Origin: Bacillota bacterium
GTDB taxonomy: Bacteria > Bacillota > Clostridia > Christensenellales > JAEXRW01
Assembly (NCBI GenBank): GCA_023454175.1
Contig: JAEXRW010000008.1
Location: 162,922 to 226,921 of the forward strand
DNA length: 64,000 nt
Direction: 5' to 3'
Shown here: positions 1 to 8,390 of the stretch, one piece after another
Numbering within the stretch: the first letter of the stretch is position 1
Layout: each line of letters starts with the position of its first letter
The notes under the pieces: generated by a model
What the model was told of the DNA's origin: nothing
Database searches by the model: none
What the model saw: only the letters and a program-made list of their open reading frames with translations
Translations under genes and position numbers: made by a program

Positions 1-390
1 GCCCAGCACCGGGAAGCCTTCGCTCGTCATCAGGTAGCCGTTGCTGCTCACTGCAAAACTGCCGTCGCGCGTGTATCTTTCCCCGCGTGGCGTGGATACC
101 GTGAAATACCCCTGGCCCTGCAGGGCCAGGTCGGTGAGCATCTCCGTCTGCTCCATGTTCCCCTGGGTGAAGTCCGTGATCACTTCATCGGTGTGGACGC
201 CGGTATTCAGCGGGCCGATATACTGGTTGTCATTCATCCTCGTGATCAGGAGATCGCCGAAGGACCGAGCGAGCAGCGTATCCTTCTTGTACCCCGCCGT
301 TTCGGCGTTGGTGATGTTGTTGGTGATGACATCCATCTTCTTGCGCTGCACCAGCATCCCGGTACCCGCGATATATAAGCTGCGTAACAT
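1..390 (-). CDS. Flagellar rod protein FlgF/FlgG family, N-terminal part (cut by window edge)
   Basis: The first 130 residues of a flagellar basal-body/hook-type protein are present. It starts MLRSLYIAGTGMLVQRKK and carries the family N-terminal motif DVITNNITNAETAGYKKD (about residues 20-37), which forms the coiled rod core. Such proteins are exported by the flagellar type III apparatus and build the distal rod. FlgF and FlgG cannot be told apart without the C-terminus. The start follows a GGGGG Shine-Dalgarno. It is the last visible gene downstream of sigD and the SwrB-like gene, but a 370-bp gap with a candidate sigma-D promoter separates it, so it is probably a separate late transcript. 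Confidence 0.85.
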   Translation of the reverse strand, partial: MLRSLYIAGTGMLVQRKKMDVITNNITNAETAGYKKDTLLARSFGDLLITRMNDNQYIGPLNTGVHTDEVITDFTQGNMEQTEMLTDLALQGQGYFTVSTPRGERYTRDGSFAVSSNGYLMTSEGFPVLG

Positions 391-434
391 ATCAAGCCCC
401 CAAATCGGTTATGGATAAGTTTTATCCATAAATT

Positions 435-462
435 ATATCGTGATTTGGGAGGTGAAACTTTA
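435..462 (-). promoter_or_regulatory. Candidate sigma-D promoter for the rod gene
   Basis: On the minus strand TAAA is followed after 16 nt by CACGATAT, close to the sigma-D consensus TAAA-N15-GCCGATAT (6 of 8 in the -10, spacer one longer). It lies about 45 bp upstream of the rod gene start. The match is weaker than the fliD promoter at 18225-18251. Confidence 0.4.
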
Positions 463-760
463 CTTAATTTTCAAAGTTCATCGAAAAAACTGCATTTGCC
501 CTGTGAAAAATAGGTTCACACCCATTCAGAGTGTTTTTTGTTCGTTTTTTGCATAATATCTATTCTTTTTGAACATTTTTTGGTGATATTATGGTCTCAC
601 AGGGTCCGACTATTACACTTAATATTACCATATATTATGTTGCATTCTACTATAATTTGTTATATGCTATTATATTCGGTTTTGCGCGTGAGATTCCCTT
701 CTTCTCCCATTATTATCTGCGTCTTACAGCAGAGTGTTTTGTATGATATTGACTGGATTG
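463..760. other. AT-rich intergenic stretch
   Basis: This AT-rich stretch lies between the SwrB-like gene and the rod gene promoter. I see no convincing gene, no clear terminator with a U-tract, and only AT-rich promoter-like noise. The base composition contrasts with the GC-rich flagellar genes on both sides. Confidence 0.5.
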
Positions 761-1369
761 TCAGTTTTCCTTCATGCCCAGTATGAGCGCCACCTCGCCC
801 CTGGATATGCCCAGCTCCTTTGCGATCTGCTCGTCGCTCAGGCCTTCGTCCCGCATGAACCGCACGATCTTGTTCTTTTTCAGCGCGCCCTCCGCCATCA
901 TGGGCTCGGCTGCGGGGACGGCGGAAAGGGCAGAGCGTAACACAGGTTCCATGGCGGGTGCAGCGGCGGTGGGTTTTGAATATTCCCTGGGCTGCGGTGC
1001 TGTTTTGATCACGGCGGCGGTTTCCCGTGTGCGTGATACGCCTGCCAATACCGGTTCACGTGCCTCTGCGGTGGGGGCGGGAGCCTGTAGCGGCTCCTTC
1101 ATCTCCCTGTACAGCTGCTCCATTTTTCCCAGCATCGTCGCGGTTTCGGCTTTATCCTTTGCCATGTCCTCCCGGGCCTTTTCCACATACTCCTCCAGGC
1201 TGTTCATCATTTCCTCCAGGCTCTGGTAGAGTTTGAAGAGGCCTTCTTTTTCATTTGCCGTGGGTGCGGCTGACTTCTTTCTGAAGCGCACCACCCGCGC
1301 CACCAGCCATATCACGACGAGGACCAGCAGGAAAACGAAAATCGTGTACAGATACACCGTATAATCCAT
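761..1369 (-). CDS. SwrB/YlxL-like membrane-anchored flagellar operon protein (DUF6115-type)
   Basis: 202 residues. One N-terminal membrane helix (about residues 5-25) is followed by a basic stop-transfer RFRKK, a coiled-coil acidic/basic stretch (about 42-90), a low-complexity linker and a C-terminal helix-turn-helix-like tail (GLSDEQIAKELGISRGEVAL). This architecture and the position directly after sigD match B. subtilis ylxL/swrB, which promotes flagellar type III export activation. The assignment rests on gene order and architecture rather than strong sequence recognition. It is probably cotranscribed with sigD, 50 bp upstream. Confidence 0.65.
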   Translation of the reverse strand: MDYTVYLYTIFVFLLVLVVIWLVARVVRFRKKSAAPTANEKEGLFKLYQSLEEMMNSLEEYVEKAREDMAKDKAETATMLGKMEQLYREMKEPLQAPAPTAEAREPVLAGVSRTRETAAVIKTAPQPREYSKPTAAAPAMEPVLRSALSAVPAAEPMMAEGALKKNKIVRFMRDEGLSDEQIAKELGISRGEVALILGMKEN

Positions 1370-1419
1370 AGTCTTTCACTCCGTTTACATAGCCGGTTAT
1401 AACAGGCAGGGAACCGGGA

Positions 1420-2175
1420 TTATTGGAAAAGGGCGGTCTGGACCTTGGATCTGAGTTTCAGTAGCACCTTGCTGTGGATCTGGGAGATGCGGGATTCCGA
1501 GACGTCCAGCGCCTGTGCGATCTCCTTCATGGTCATCTCTTCGTAATAGTACAGCGTGATGACCAGTTTCTCGTTCCGGGGCAAAGCATCGATGATCCGC
1601 CCCATGATCTCCTTCATTTCCTGCTTTTCGATCCGGCTGTCCATCGTCCGTTCGTCATCCTGCAGGAAGGAGTCCTGCGCCACGTTGTTGGATACCAGGT
1701 CCTCAAAGTACATGATGTTGAAGATATGGGACTTGTTCACGGTTTTTTGGATGTCGTCCACATCCGTGGAAAGGTAGTCCGCCACCTCCTGCTCGGTGGG
1801 TGTACGGGAAAAGCGGTTCTCCAGTTCGCTGTACGCCTGGGAAACGGCTTTGATCTTGCGCCGCAGGCTGGAGGGCGCCCAGTCCTGTTTCCGCAGGTAA
1901 TCCAGGATGGCCCCCTTGATGCGCATCGATGCGTAATATTCAAACTTCACTTCCGAAGTGACGTCATACTTCTCGATGGCGTCGATCAGCCCCAGTACGC
2001 CGCAGCTCACCAGGTCGTCATAGTTGCTGTAGCCCTCGTAAATGGGGAACATCCGGTAAGCGATGCTCTTCACCAGGCCGATATAGTTTACCACCAGTTC
2101 GTTTTTCGTTTCCAGCGACCGGCTCTGTGCGTATTCCTTCCACAAAGCGTCCAGTTCTTCGCTGTTTCTTGTCAT
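1420..2175 (-). CDS. sigD: RNA polymerase sigma factor for flagellar operon, sigma-D/FliA
   Basis: 251 residues from the ATG at 2175, chosen because an AGGTG Shine-Dalgarno precedes it; the open frame extends further upstream without a ribosome site. Region 2 (VNYIGLVKSIAYRMFPIYEG, YNDLVS-like segment and GLIDAIEKYD), region 3 (SSLRRKIKAVSQAYSELENRF) and region 4 (EKLVITLYYYEEMTMKEIA, SESRISQIHSKVLLKLR) are all visible. This sigma factor directs late flagellar and chemotaxis genes. Three good sigma-D-type promoters occur in this window, upstream of fliD, cheC and the EF-hand-like gene. No FlgM-like anti-sigma factor is encoded here. Confidence 0.95.
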   Translation of the reverse strand: MTRNSEELDALWKEYAQSRSLETKNELVVNYIGLVKSIAYRMFPIYEGYSNYDDLVSCGVLGLIDAIEKYDVTSEVKFEYYASMRIKGAILDYLRKQDWAPSSLRRKIKAVSQAYSELENRFSRTPTEQEVADYLSTDVDDIQKTVNKSHIFNIMYFEDLVSNNVAQDSFLQDDERTMDSRIEKQEMKEIMGRIIDALPRNEKLVITLYYYEEMTMKEIAQALDVSESRISQIHSKVLLKLRSKVQTALFQ

Positions 2176-2370
2176 CGTGTGCACACCTCTTAGCGCTGTA
2201 AGTAATGGGCTGTATAGCAGATTATTTGATTGCTTTGTTTTATTTGCCGGTTGTATCAGTTCAATACCTTTTTTACCACATAGAACACCGTTTGGATCGG
2301 TATCCCGCACATTCGCTGTGTGCTGTCCCGTTTTTTACCGCCCGGCTTTCCATGAAGATATGGGTTTCCA

Positions 2371-3033
2371 TTACTTCTTTTTTTCTTCCCCATCCTTGTC
2401 CACCATGATCCCTTTGATCTGCTGCTTCATGATATAGCGTCCGATCAGGTTCTGGGCGTCGTTGCTGTAGTCGAAATACCGTACGGCGATGCCGTAGGCC
2501 GCCTTCTTTTCACCCGGCGGGATACTCCGCTTGACTTCTCCCTTCAGGCTCAGTGTATCCTGTCCGATTTTCAGCTGCAGTTCAAACTGCGTGCCCGGCG
2601 CGTATTCGCAGGGGTAGTTGAAGAGCATTCCTTCCTGCGAAATGTTCACGGTCCTTGTCTTCACTGTCTCGATGTCCTCGGGTTCGCCATCCAGCGGCTT
2701 TACGGCCACTTCCAGGGAGATGGGCAGGCGGAAACTGCTGCGCCGCTGCCTGCGCTCCACCTTTGTTGTTGCGCGCAGCAGGCAGGCCTGTACGTTGCCG
2801 CGGTAGATTTCCTCTATCATGGCCGCCTCAAAGGTATGCATCCCGTTGGGACGGAAGAAAAAGCACTGCACCCTCTCCTCTTTCCGCAGCCTGTAGGGGA
2901 TCCCTTTGATGGTGGGCTGCAGGATGGTAAAGCGTTCCCCCGGCAGTATGTCCAGCAGTTTCGTCCTGCTGCTCCCGCCTTCCAGCTCCAGGTCTATGAT
3001 CTCGCCCAGTTTAACGATCTTGCTCATCAGCAT
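2371..3033 (-). CDS. YcgR/MotI-like PilZ domain c-di-GMP receptor
   Basis: 220 residues. An N-terminal YcgR-like split-barrel region (about 1-90) is followed by a PilZ domain. Both c-di-GMP binding elements are intact: the RxxxR arginine patch within RRQRRSSFR (94-102) and NISQEG (130-135). Proteins of this type act as flagellar brakes or clutches when c-di-GMP is high. The gene lies between flhG and sigD, 4 bp after flhG, so it is cotranscribed with the export genes. The GGDEF and HD-GYP proteins at 28-30 kb are obvious candidate sources and sinks of its ligand. Confidence 0.9.
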   Translation of the reverse strand: MLMSKIVKLGEIIDLELEGGSSRTKLLDILPGERFTILQPTIKGIPYRLRKEERVQCFFFRPNGMHTFEAAMIEEIYRGNVQACLLRATTKVERRQRRSSFRLPISLEVAVKPLDGEPEDIETVKTRTVNISQEGMLFNYPCEYAPGTQFELQLKIGQDTLSLKGEVKRSIPPGEKKAAYGIAVRYFDYSNDAQNLIGRYIMKQQIKGIMVDKDGEEKKK

Positions 3034-3037
3034 GGCT

Positions 3038-3901
3038 CTATCCCCCTGTGACTTTCTTGCCCATGAGCCTGCTCAGGAAGATGGCAAAACTGAATTTCTG
3101 GCTTTCATGTTCGGGGATGGCCAGGTACCGTTCTGTCAGCTGCTCGATATTCTGCGCCGCCACGCTTTTGGGGAAACTCACCAGCACCGGCGCCTGCATT
3201 TTCACTGCCTTCACCATGCTGTCGTCGCGCAGGATATAGCCCAGCTGGTCGATGTCCACATCCATGTATTTCTTGGATACCCGTATGAATCCGTCCAGGG
3301 CCGCCATCGCCTCCTTCTCGTTGTCCGCCTTGTTCACCACCAGGCGCAGGCGCGGCTTGTTCGTCAGCCGGTTGGATGTCTTCACCAGCGCGTATGCATC
3401 CATGATGGCCGTGGGTTCCGGGGTGGTGATGAGGATCGTTTCGTTGCTCGCGCCGATCAGCCGCAGGATATTTTCCGATACGCCCGCGCCCGTGTCAAAA
3501 ATGATGATGTCCGCCAGGTCCCCCAGTTTGAGGAAGCTGTCCACCATCACATCGAACTGCGCGCCCTGCAGCTTGATCAGGTCGTACACGCCCGATCCGC
3601 CCGAGATGAATTGGATCCCCTGCTGGCTGGTCACGATGATATCGCGGATGTCCTTTTCCCCCGTCAGTACATGGGAAAGGTCGTGCTGCGTGGTGATCCC
3701 CAGCATCACGTCTATATTGGCCAGCCCCAGGTCCACGTCCACGATGAGGACCCGCTGTCCCTTGCGCCCCAGTGCGATGGCCAGGTTCACGGCAAAGCTC
3801 GATTTGCCCACCCCGCCCTTGCCGCTGGTGATGGTGATGACCCGCGTACTGCTGTTTTTCTTCTGCATCAGTTCCCTTAGACTTTGTGCTTGATCCAGCA
3901 T
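3038..3901 (-). CDS. flhG: Flagellar number regulator FlhG (YlxH), MinD-like ATPase
   Basis: 287 residues of a ParA/MinD-type ATPase. The deviant Walker A motif SGKGGVGKSS lies at about 26-35, followed by the Walker B-like stretch VLIVDVDLGLANIDVM and the switch region IIFDTGAGV. The first 20 residues contain DQAQSLRELM, which resembles the FlhF-activating N-terminal helix of FlhG family members. FlhG works with FlhF to set the number and position of flagella. It lies downstream of flhF as in other Firmicutes, but 177 bp away because a heptamer repeat array sits between them. Confidence 0.95.
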   Translation of the reverse strand: MLDQAQSLRELMQKKNSSTRVITITSGKGGVGKSSFAVNLAIALGRKGQRVLIVDVDLGLANIDVMLGITTQHDLSHVLTGEKDIRDIIVTSQQGIQFISGGSGVYDLIKLQGAQFDVMVDSFLKLGDLADIIIFDTGAGVSENILRLIGASNETILITTPEPTAIMDAYALVKTSNRLTNKPRLRLVVNKADNEKEAMAALDGFIRVSKKYMDVDIDQLGYILRDDSMVKAVKMQAPVLVSFPKSVAAQNIEQLTERYLAIPEHESQKFSFAIFLSRLMGKKVTGG

Positions 3902-4032
3902 AATATATTCCTACCCCAATTGATTCCGGCCGCACCCATCCATTCCCATTCATATATTCCACCGTGTTTAATCCCTGCCCGTAACGCTTCGATGATGTAT
4001 AAGGGCTTTAACTCGATTCCCTGATTCAAATC

Positions 4033-4092
4033 ATGCCCGAAGGGCATACCTTAACTATTAACTATTAACTATTAACTGTTAACTCTCAACTC
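4033..4092 (-). repeat. 3'-end heptamer array with GAA-loop hairpin (flhF 3' end)
   Basis: A perfect 15-bp palindrome (ATGCCC, GAA, GGGCAT) at 4033-4047 is followed by six 7-bp units at 4051-4092: TTAACTA three times, TTAACTG, TTAACTC, TCAACTC. The array overlaps flhF: the last residues (VES) and the TAA stop of FlhF are encoded inside the repeat. The sequence and period are seen directly; the function is unknown. Confidence 0.85.
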
Positions 4093-5260
4093 TCCCAAGT
4101 ATGTTTCCGGTGATCTTGGCCACGTCCGCCAGTTCGATATCGTTTGGCACGTTCTGCCCCGTCGTCACATAGGAGATCGGCTTCCCGGCAAAATTCACGA
4201 TATTGAGCACGTTCCCCCATACGTTGACCTCGTCCAGTTTGGTGACCAGCACCTTGAAATCCTCCAGGAAGGAGTAGCTTTTGATGATGTCCTTGCAGGC
4301 GTTGCAGCTCGTGCTCACGCTCACCACCAGCAGCACTTCGTCCGCCTCGCCGTATTTTACCAGGTTTTTGATCTCTTCCCGGTGCTTTTCATCGTTGGGG
4401 CTCTTGCCCGCCGTGTCGATGAGCACCACGTCCATGTCCTCATATTCCTTTAATGCGTCGGCCAGTTCGGGCGGCGAGTAAACGATGCTCACCGGTATTT
4501 TCAGGATATCCGCATACGTCTTGAGCTGTTCGTGCGCCGCGATACGGTAGGTGTCGGTGTTGATCAGCGCCACCTTCAGTTCCTGCGCCAGCGCAAAAAG
4601 GCCCGCCAGCTTCACGATTGTCGTCGTCTTCCCCACGCCCGTGGGCCCGACCAGCAGGATCACGTTGCGCTTGAATTTTTTGATGCGGATGGGCACCGCC
4701 TGCCCCAGTTTTTCCAGGATGAACTGCTCCGCCACTTCCCTCGGGTTGATCGAGAGCTTTTCCGATATCTTCTGCGCGTCCAGCGCCAGCTTGCGCGCCA
4801 GCTTGTCCTGCACGTCATGCTCCACCAGGCCGTCATACAGGTCCGTGGCGGATGGGGTGAAATTCAGCAGCGTTTCGCCGTCCGCCGCCTTCATTTTCAC
4901 CGTGAAATCCTTCACTGCCTCCTGCAGGGCGTCCAGCTTGCTGCTCAGCCTTTCGATTTTCTCCGCCTCCGCCACTTTCACAGCTGTTCCGGCCGCGGCT
5001 GGAGCGGCTGCTCCGGCCGGCTGCAGCACCGGGACGGGCTCCTCCGCCTTGGGCGGGGCGGGTGTTTCGGCCCGCTGCGCCTTGGTCTCCTTGGGCTCGT
5101 ATGCCACCACCACCTCGATCAGCCTTTTCTGCAGGAAACCGAATACGTTTTTCCGCCGTATCGGCCTGCTGTTGAGGATGATCGCATCCGGTCCCAGGTC
5201 CTTGCGGATCTTTTCCATGGCGTCTTTCATGTCGTTGGCGATGTACCGTTTTACAAACAT
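4079..5260 (-). CDS. flhF: Flagellar biosynthesis GTPase FlhF
   Basis: 393 residues, a usual length for FlhF. A basic N-terminal B region with FVKRYIANDMKDAMEKIRKDLG precedes a Pro/Ala/Glu-rich linker (about 60-100). An SRP-type N domain and a G domain follow, with P-loop VGPTGVGKTT (204-213), DTAGK and TKLDE. FlhF is an SRP-family GTPase that marks the site of flagellar assembly with FlhG. It starts 3 bp after flhA ends. The C-terminal residues VES and the stop lie in a heptamer repeat, so the natural C-terminus appears to have been rewritten by that element. Confidence 0.95.
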   Translation of the reverse strand: MFVKRYIANDMKDAMEKIRKDLGPDAIILNSRPIRRKNVFGFLQKRLIEVVVAYEPKETKAQRAETPAPPKAEEPVPVLQPAGAAAPAAAGTAVKVAEAEKIERLSSKLDALQEAVKDFTVKMKAADGETLLNFTPSATDLYDGLVEHDVQDKLARKLALDAQKISEKLSINPREVAEQFILEKLGQAVPIRIKKFKRNVILLVGPTGVGKTTTIVKLAGLFALAQELKVALINTDTYRIAAHEQLKTYADILKIPVSIVYSPPELADALKEYEDMDVVLIDTAGKSPNDEKHREEIKNLVKYGEADEVLLVVSVSTSCNACKDIIKSYSFLEDFKVLVTKLDEVNVWGNVLNIVNFAGKPISYVTTGQNVPNDIELADVAKITGNILGRVES

Positions 5261-5263
5261 GGC

Positions 5264-7312
5264 CTAAATGCTCACCACACCTTCGGACAATATCTCAACA
5301 TTCTGTTCCAGTTCATTGAAGGATAATACGATCAGTTCGGGCGCGACCTGCTCCGTCATCCGCTTGAAGTGCTTGCGTACGCTCGGCGAAGTCAGCACGA
5401 TCGGGGATGAGCCGGTGCTGATGAGCCGTTCCACGGAGGTCTTCAGCTTCAGCAGGATCTTCTGGGTCAGCGCGGGTTCCAGCGCCACGTACGCGCCCCG
5501 TTCGGATTGGCGCACGTTTTCGGCGATCACCTGCTCCAGTCCCGGGTCCAGCGTGATGACGCGTGCCCGTCCTGCCGGGATGAACCGGCGGGAGATGGCG
5601 CGTTTCATGCTCTGCCGCACATATTCGGTCAAAAGGTCCGGGTCCCGCGTGATGGAGCCGTTGTCCCCCATCACCTCGAGGATGCTTCCCAGGTCCCGGA
5701 TCGAAACATTTTCCTTGAGCAGGTTGGCCAGCACCTTCTGCACTTCGCCCAGCGAGAACATCTTGGGCACCACTTCGTCCACCAGCGTGGGCTGCTGCCG
5801 TTTGAGGTTCTCGATGAGGACCTGCACCTGCTGCCGCCCCAGCAGTTCGTGCGCATGCCGCTTGATGATCTCCATCAGGTGTGTTGCGATCACGGAAGGC
5901 GGGTCGATGGTGGTATAACCCTTCAGCTCCGCCCTTTCCCGCTCCGCCTCGGGGATCCACAGGGCGGGCAGGCCGAAGGCGGGCTCCACGGTTTCGATGC
6001 CCTCGATGGAGTCTTCCGTGTCCGTGGGTTTCAGCGCCAGGAAATGGTCCAGCAGCACTTCCCCGCGGGCCACTTCCAGTCCTTTTATCTTGATGCAGTA
6101 TTCGTTGGTGGAAAGCTGGATATTGTCCCGCAGCCGTACGACCGGCACGATGGTGCCCAGGTCCATTGCGCACTGGCGGCGGATCATGACCACCCGGTCC
6201 AGCAGGTCCCCGCCCTGCGAGGCGTCCACCAGCGGGATGATGCCATAGCCGAATTCCATTTCGATGAGGTCCACCTGCAACAGGGAGGTGACGCTTTCGG
6301 GTTTCCGCTTTTCCTGCGCCTGGGCCTCCGCCGTGTCCACCATCTCGGTGGCCTCCGCCTTCTTGCGCCTGTTGCGGATCACCGTCGCCACGATGGGCAG
6401 CGTTATGCCCAGGAGGATCAGGGGCAGCCACGGCAGTCCGGGTACGAAGCTGAGGACCACCAGCAGTACACCCAGCAGCACCAGGATCGAAGGCTGGCTG
6501 AAAAGCTGGCTCATCAGGTCCTTGCCGAAGCCCTTCTCGGTGGCCGAGCGCGTCACGATGATGCCTGTGCCCGTGGAGACCATCAGGGCGGGCAGCTGCG
6601 CCGCCAGGCCCTCGCCGATGGTCGCGATGGTGTAGGTCTCCAGCACCTTGTCAAATGTCATGGTCGTCCCGCCCACGCCCAGCAGGCCGATGATGATGCC
6701 GCCCACGATGTTGATCACGGTGATGAGGATGCCCACGATGGCGTCGCCCTTGACGAATTTGGATGCGCCGTCCATCGAGCCGTAAAATTGGGCCTCCCGC
6801 TGGATGTTCTGCCGCCGGTCACGCGCTTCGTTCTCGTCGATGACGCCCGCGTTGAGGTCGGCGTCGATAGCCATCTGCTTGCCCGGCATGGCGTCCAATG
6901 TGAAGCGGGCCGCCACCTCCGCCACCCTTTCCGCGCCGCGCGTGATGACGATGAATTGGACCACCACGATGATGAGGAATATGATGAACCCCACCACCAG
7001 GTTCCCGCTGCCCACGAAGCTGCCAAAGGTATGGATCACGCCGCCCGCCTGGCCGCCGTTGCTCAGGATGAGGCGGGTCGAGGCGATGTTCAGCCCCAGG
7101 CGAAAGATGGTCACGATCAGCAGCATCGTGGGAAAGGTGGAAAAGTTCAGCGTTTCCCGTGCAAACAGCGCCACCAGCATGATCAGCAGCGAAAGCGATA
7201 TGTTCACGATGAGCATGATATCCAGGAAGGGCGGCGACAGGGGCACGATGATGAGCAGGATCACGCCCAGGATGAATACTGCGACGAAGATGTTTGAAAA
7301 CTGCTTCTTCAT
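5264..7312 (-). CDS. flhA: Flagellar type III export protein FlhA
   Basis: 682 residues, full length. About eight N-terminal membrane helices (to about residue 320) include the conserved FHIPEP-type loop (GAERVAEVAARFTLDAMPGK, QMAIDADLNAGVIDE). They are followed by the large cytoplasmic domain that forms the nonameric docking ring for export chaperones. It is the proton-driven core of the flagellar export gate. Only 1 bp separates it from the flhB stop, so the two are translationally close. Nothing unusual is seen. Confidence 0.97.
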   Translation of the reverse strand: MKKQFSNIFVAVFILGVILLIIVPLSPPFLDIMLIVNISLSLLIMLVALFARETLNFSTFPTMLLIVTIFRLGLNIASTRLILSNGGQAGGVIHTFGSFVGSGNLVVGFIIFLIIVVVQFIVITRGAERVAEVAARFTLDAMPGKQMAIDADLNAGVIDENEARDRRQNIQREAQFYGSMDGASKFVKGDAIVGILITVINIVGGIIIGLLGVGGTTMTFDKVLETYTIATIGEGLAAQLPALMVSTGTGIIVTRSATEKGFGKDLMSQLFSQPSILVLLGVLLVVLSFVPGLPWLPLILLGITLPIVATVIRNRRKKAEATEMVDTAEAQAQEKRKPESVTSLLQVDLIEMEFGYGIIPLVDASQGGDLLDRVVMIRRQCAMDLGTIVPVVRLRDNIQLSTNEYCIKIKGLEVARGEVLLDHFLALKPTDTEDSIEGIETVEPAFGLPALWIPEAERERAELKGYTTIDPPSVIATHLMEIIKRHAHELLGRQQVQVLIENLKRQQPTLVDEVVPKMFSLGEVQKVLANLLKENVSIRDLGSILEVMGDNGSITRDPDLLTEYVRQSMKRAISRRFIPAGRARVITLDPGLEQVIAENVRQSERGAYVALEPALTQKILLKLKTSVERLISTGSSPIVLTSPSVRKHFKRMTEQVAPELIVLSFNELEQNVEILSEGVVSI

Positions 7313-7313
7313 G

Positions 7314-8390
7314 TCATCTGCCTCCTCCCTGTTTGTTTTTCAGCCGGTACACATAGGCCAGGATCTCGGCCACGGCCTTGTACAGGTCTTCGGGCACCTC
7401 GTCCCCCACCTCGCAGTAAAAGTACAGTGCCTGCGCCAGCGGCTTGTTTTCCACCATCTCGATGTGGTGCTCGGTAGCGATCTCGCGGATCCGCCTGGCC
7501 AGGTTGTCCTTGCCCTTTGCCAGCACCACGGGGGCCTTGTGCTGCTTGTCATCGTACTGCAGCGCGATGGCATACTGCGTCGGGTTGGTGACCACCACGT
7601 CCGCCTGCGGCACGGAGTGCATCATGCGCAGCGAGCTGATCTGCCGCTGCTTCTGGCGGATGCGTCCCTTCGTCTGCGGGTCGCCCTCGGTGATCTTGTA
7701 TTCGTCGCGGATCTCCTGTTTGGTCATCCGCAGGTCTTTCTCGTACCGCCACCACTGGTACATATAGTCAAAGGCCGCGAAGATCAGTAGCGCGAAACCC
7801 AGCTTGAATGCAAGGCCCGTCAGCAGGCTCACCATGGCCCGCGAGGCGTCCGCGACGTTCAGCGCCATCATGTTGGGCATGCTGCCCAGCTGCGCCTGGT
7901 ATTCCCCGTAGGCCAGCCAGGCCACGATGACGATCTTCAGGATGTTTTTCAGCAGCTCGATCAGGGAGCGCACCGAGAAAATGCGTTTGAATCCCTTGAT
8001 CGGGTTGATCTTGTCAAACTTCGGGGCCGCCGCCTTCGTGGAGAAGAGGAAGCCTACCTGCACCACGTTGATGAGCACCGCGCTGATCACGCTCGCCGCC
8101 AGGATGGGCGCGACCACCATGGCAAAGTGGAGCATCGCGTCCAGGAAAAGGTTCCCTACCGTCGTGGGATCCAGCATGGCCGGTACGGTGCCGCCGAAAA
8201 ACGCCTTCAGGAAAGCCGTCAGGTTATCGGCGATGTAGTTGCCGAATATCGCCAGTACGCCGAAGTCCACCAGCAGGATGAATGCGATATTGACCTCTGC
8301 GCTCTTGCGGACCTGGCCCCTCTGCCGCGCCTCTCGCCTTCGCTTTGGAGTGGCTTTCTCGGTCCGTTCGCCCGATTGCTGCTGGCTCAT
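7314..8390 (-). CDS. flhB: Flagellar type III export switch protein FlhB
   Basis: 358 residues. It has the N-terminal signature GERTEKATPKRRREARQRGQV, four membrane helices and a C-terminal cytoplasmic switch domain. The autocleavage loop reads NPTQ (269-272) where most homologues have NPTH; the cleaved Asn-Pro bond is retained, and N269 has the same numbering as in Salmonella. FlhB switches export specificity from rod/hook to filament substrates. The start overlaps the fliR stop (ATGA). A second, free-standing copy of the C-terminal domain (FhlB) is encoded at 19688-19975. Confidence 0.97.
   Translation of the reverse strand: MSQQQSGERTEKATPKRRREARQRGQVRKSAEVNIAFILLVDFGVLAIFGNYIADNLTAFLKAFFGGTVPAMLDPTTVGNLFLDAMLHFAMVVAPILAASVISAVLINVVQVGFLFSTKAAAPKFDKINPIKGFKRIFSVRSLIELLKNILKIVIVAWLAYGEYQAQLGSMPNMMALNVADASRAMVSLLTGLAFKLGFALLIFAAFDYMYQWWRYEKDLRMTKQEIRDEYKITEGDPQTKGRIRQKQRQISSLRMMHSVPQADVVVTNPTQYAIALQYDDKQHKAPVVLAKGKDNLARRIREIATEHHIEMVENKPLAQALYFYCEVGDEVPEDLYKAVAEILAYVYRLKNKQGGGR

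Noticed and set aside
4051..4092. CRISPR array
   Set aside because: The units are 7 bp with no spacers, and no cas genes are present; these are simple tandem repeats.
5507..7297. Long plus-strand open frame (596 codons) opposite flhA
   Set aside because: Its composition is His/Asp/Gln-rich as expected for the complement of a GC-rich gene in this frame, and flhA on the other strand is a complete conserved gene.
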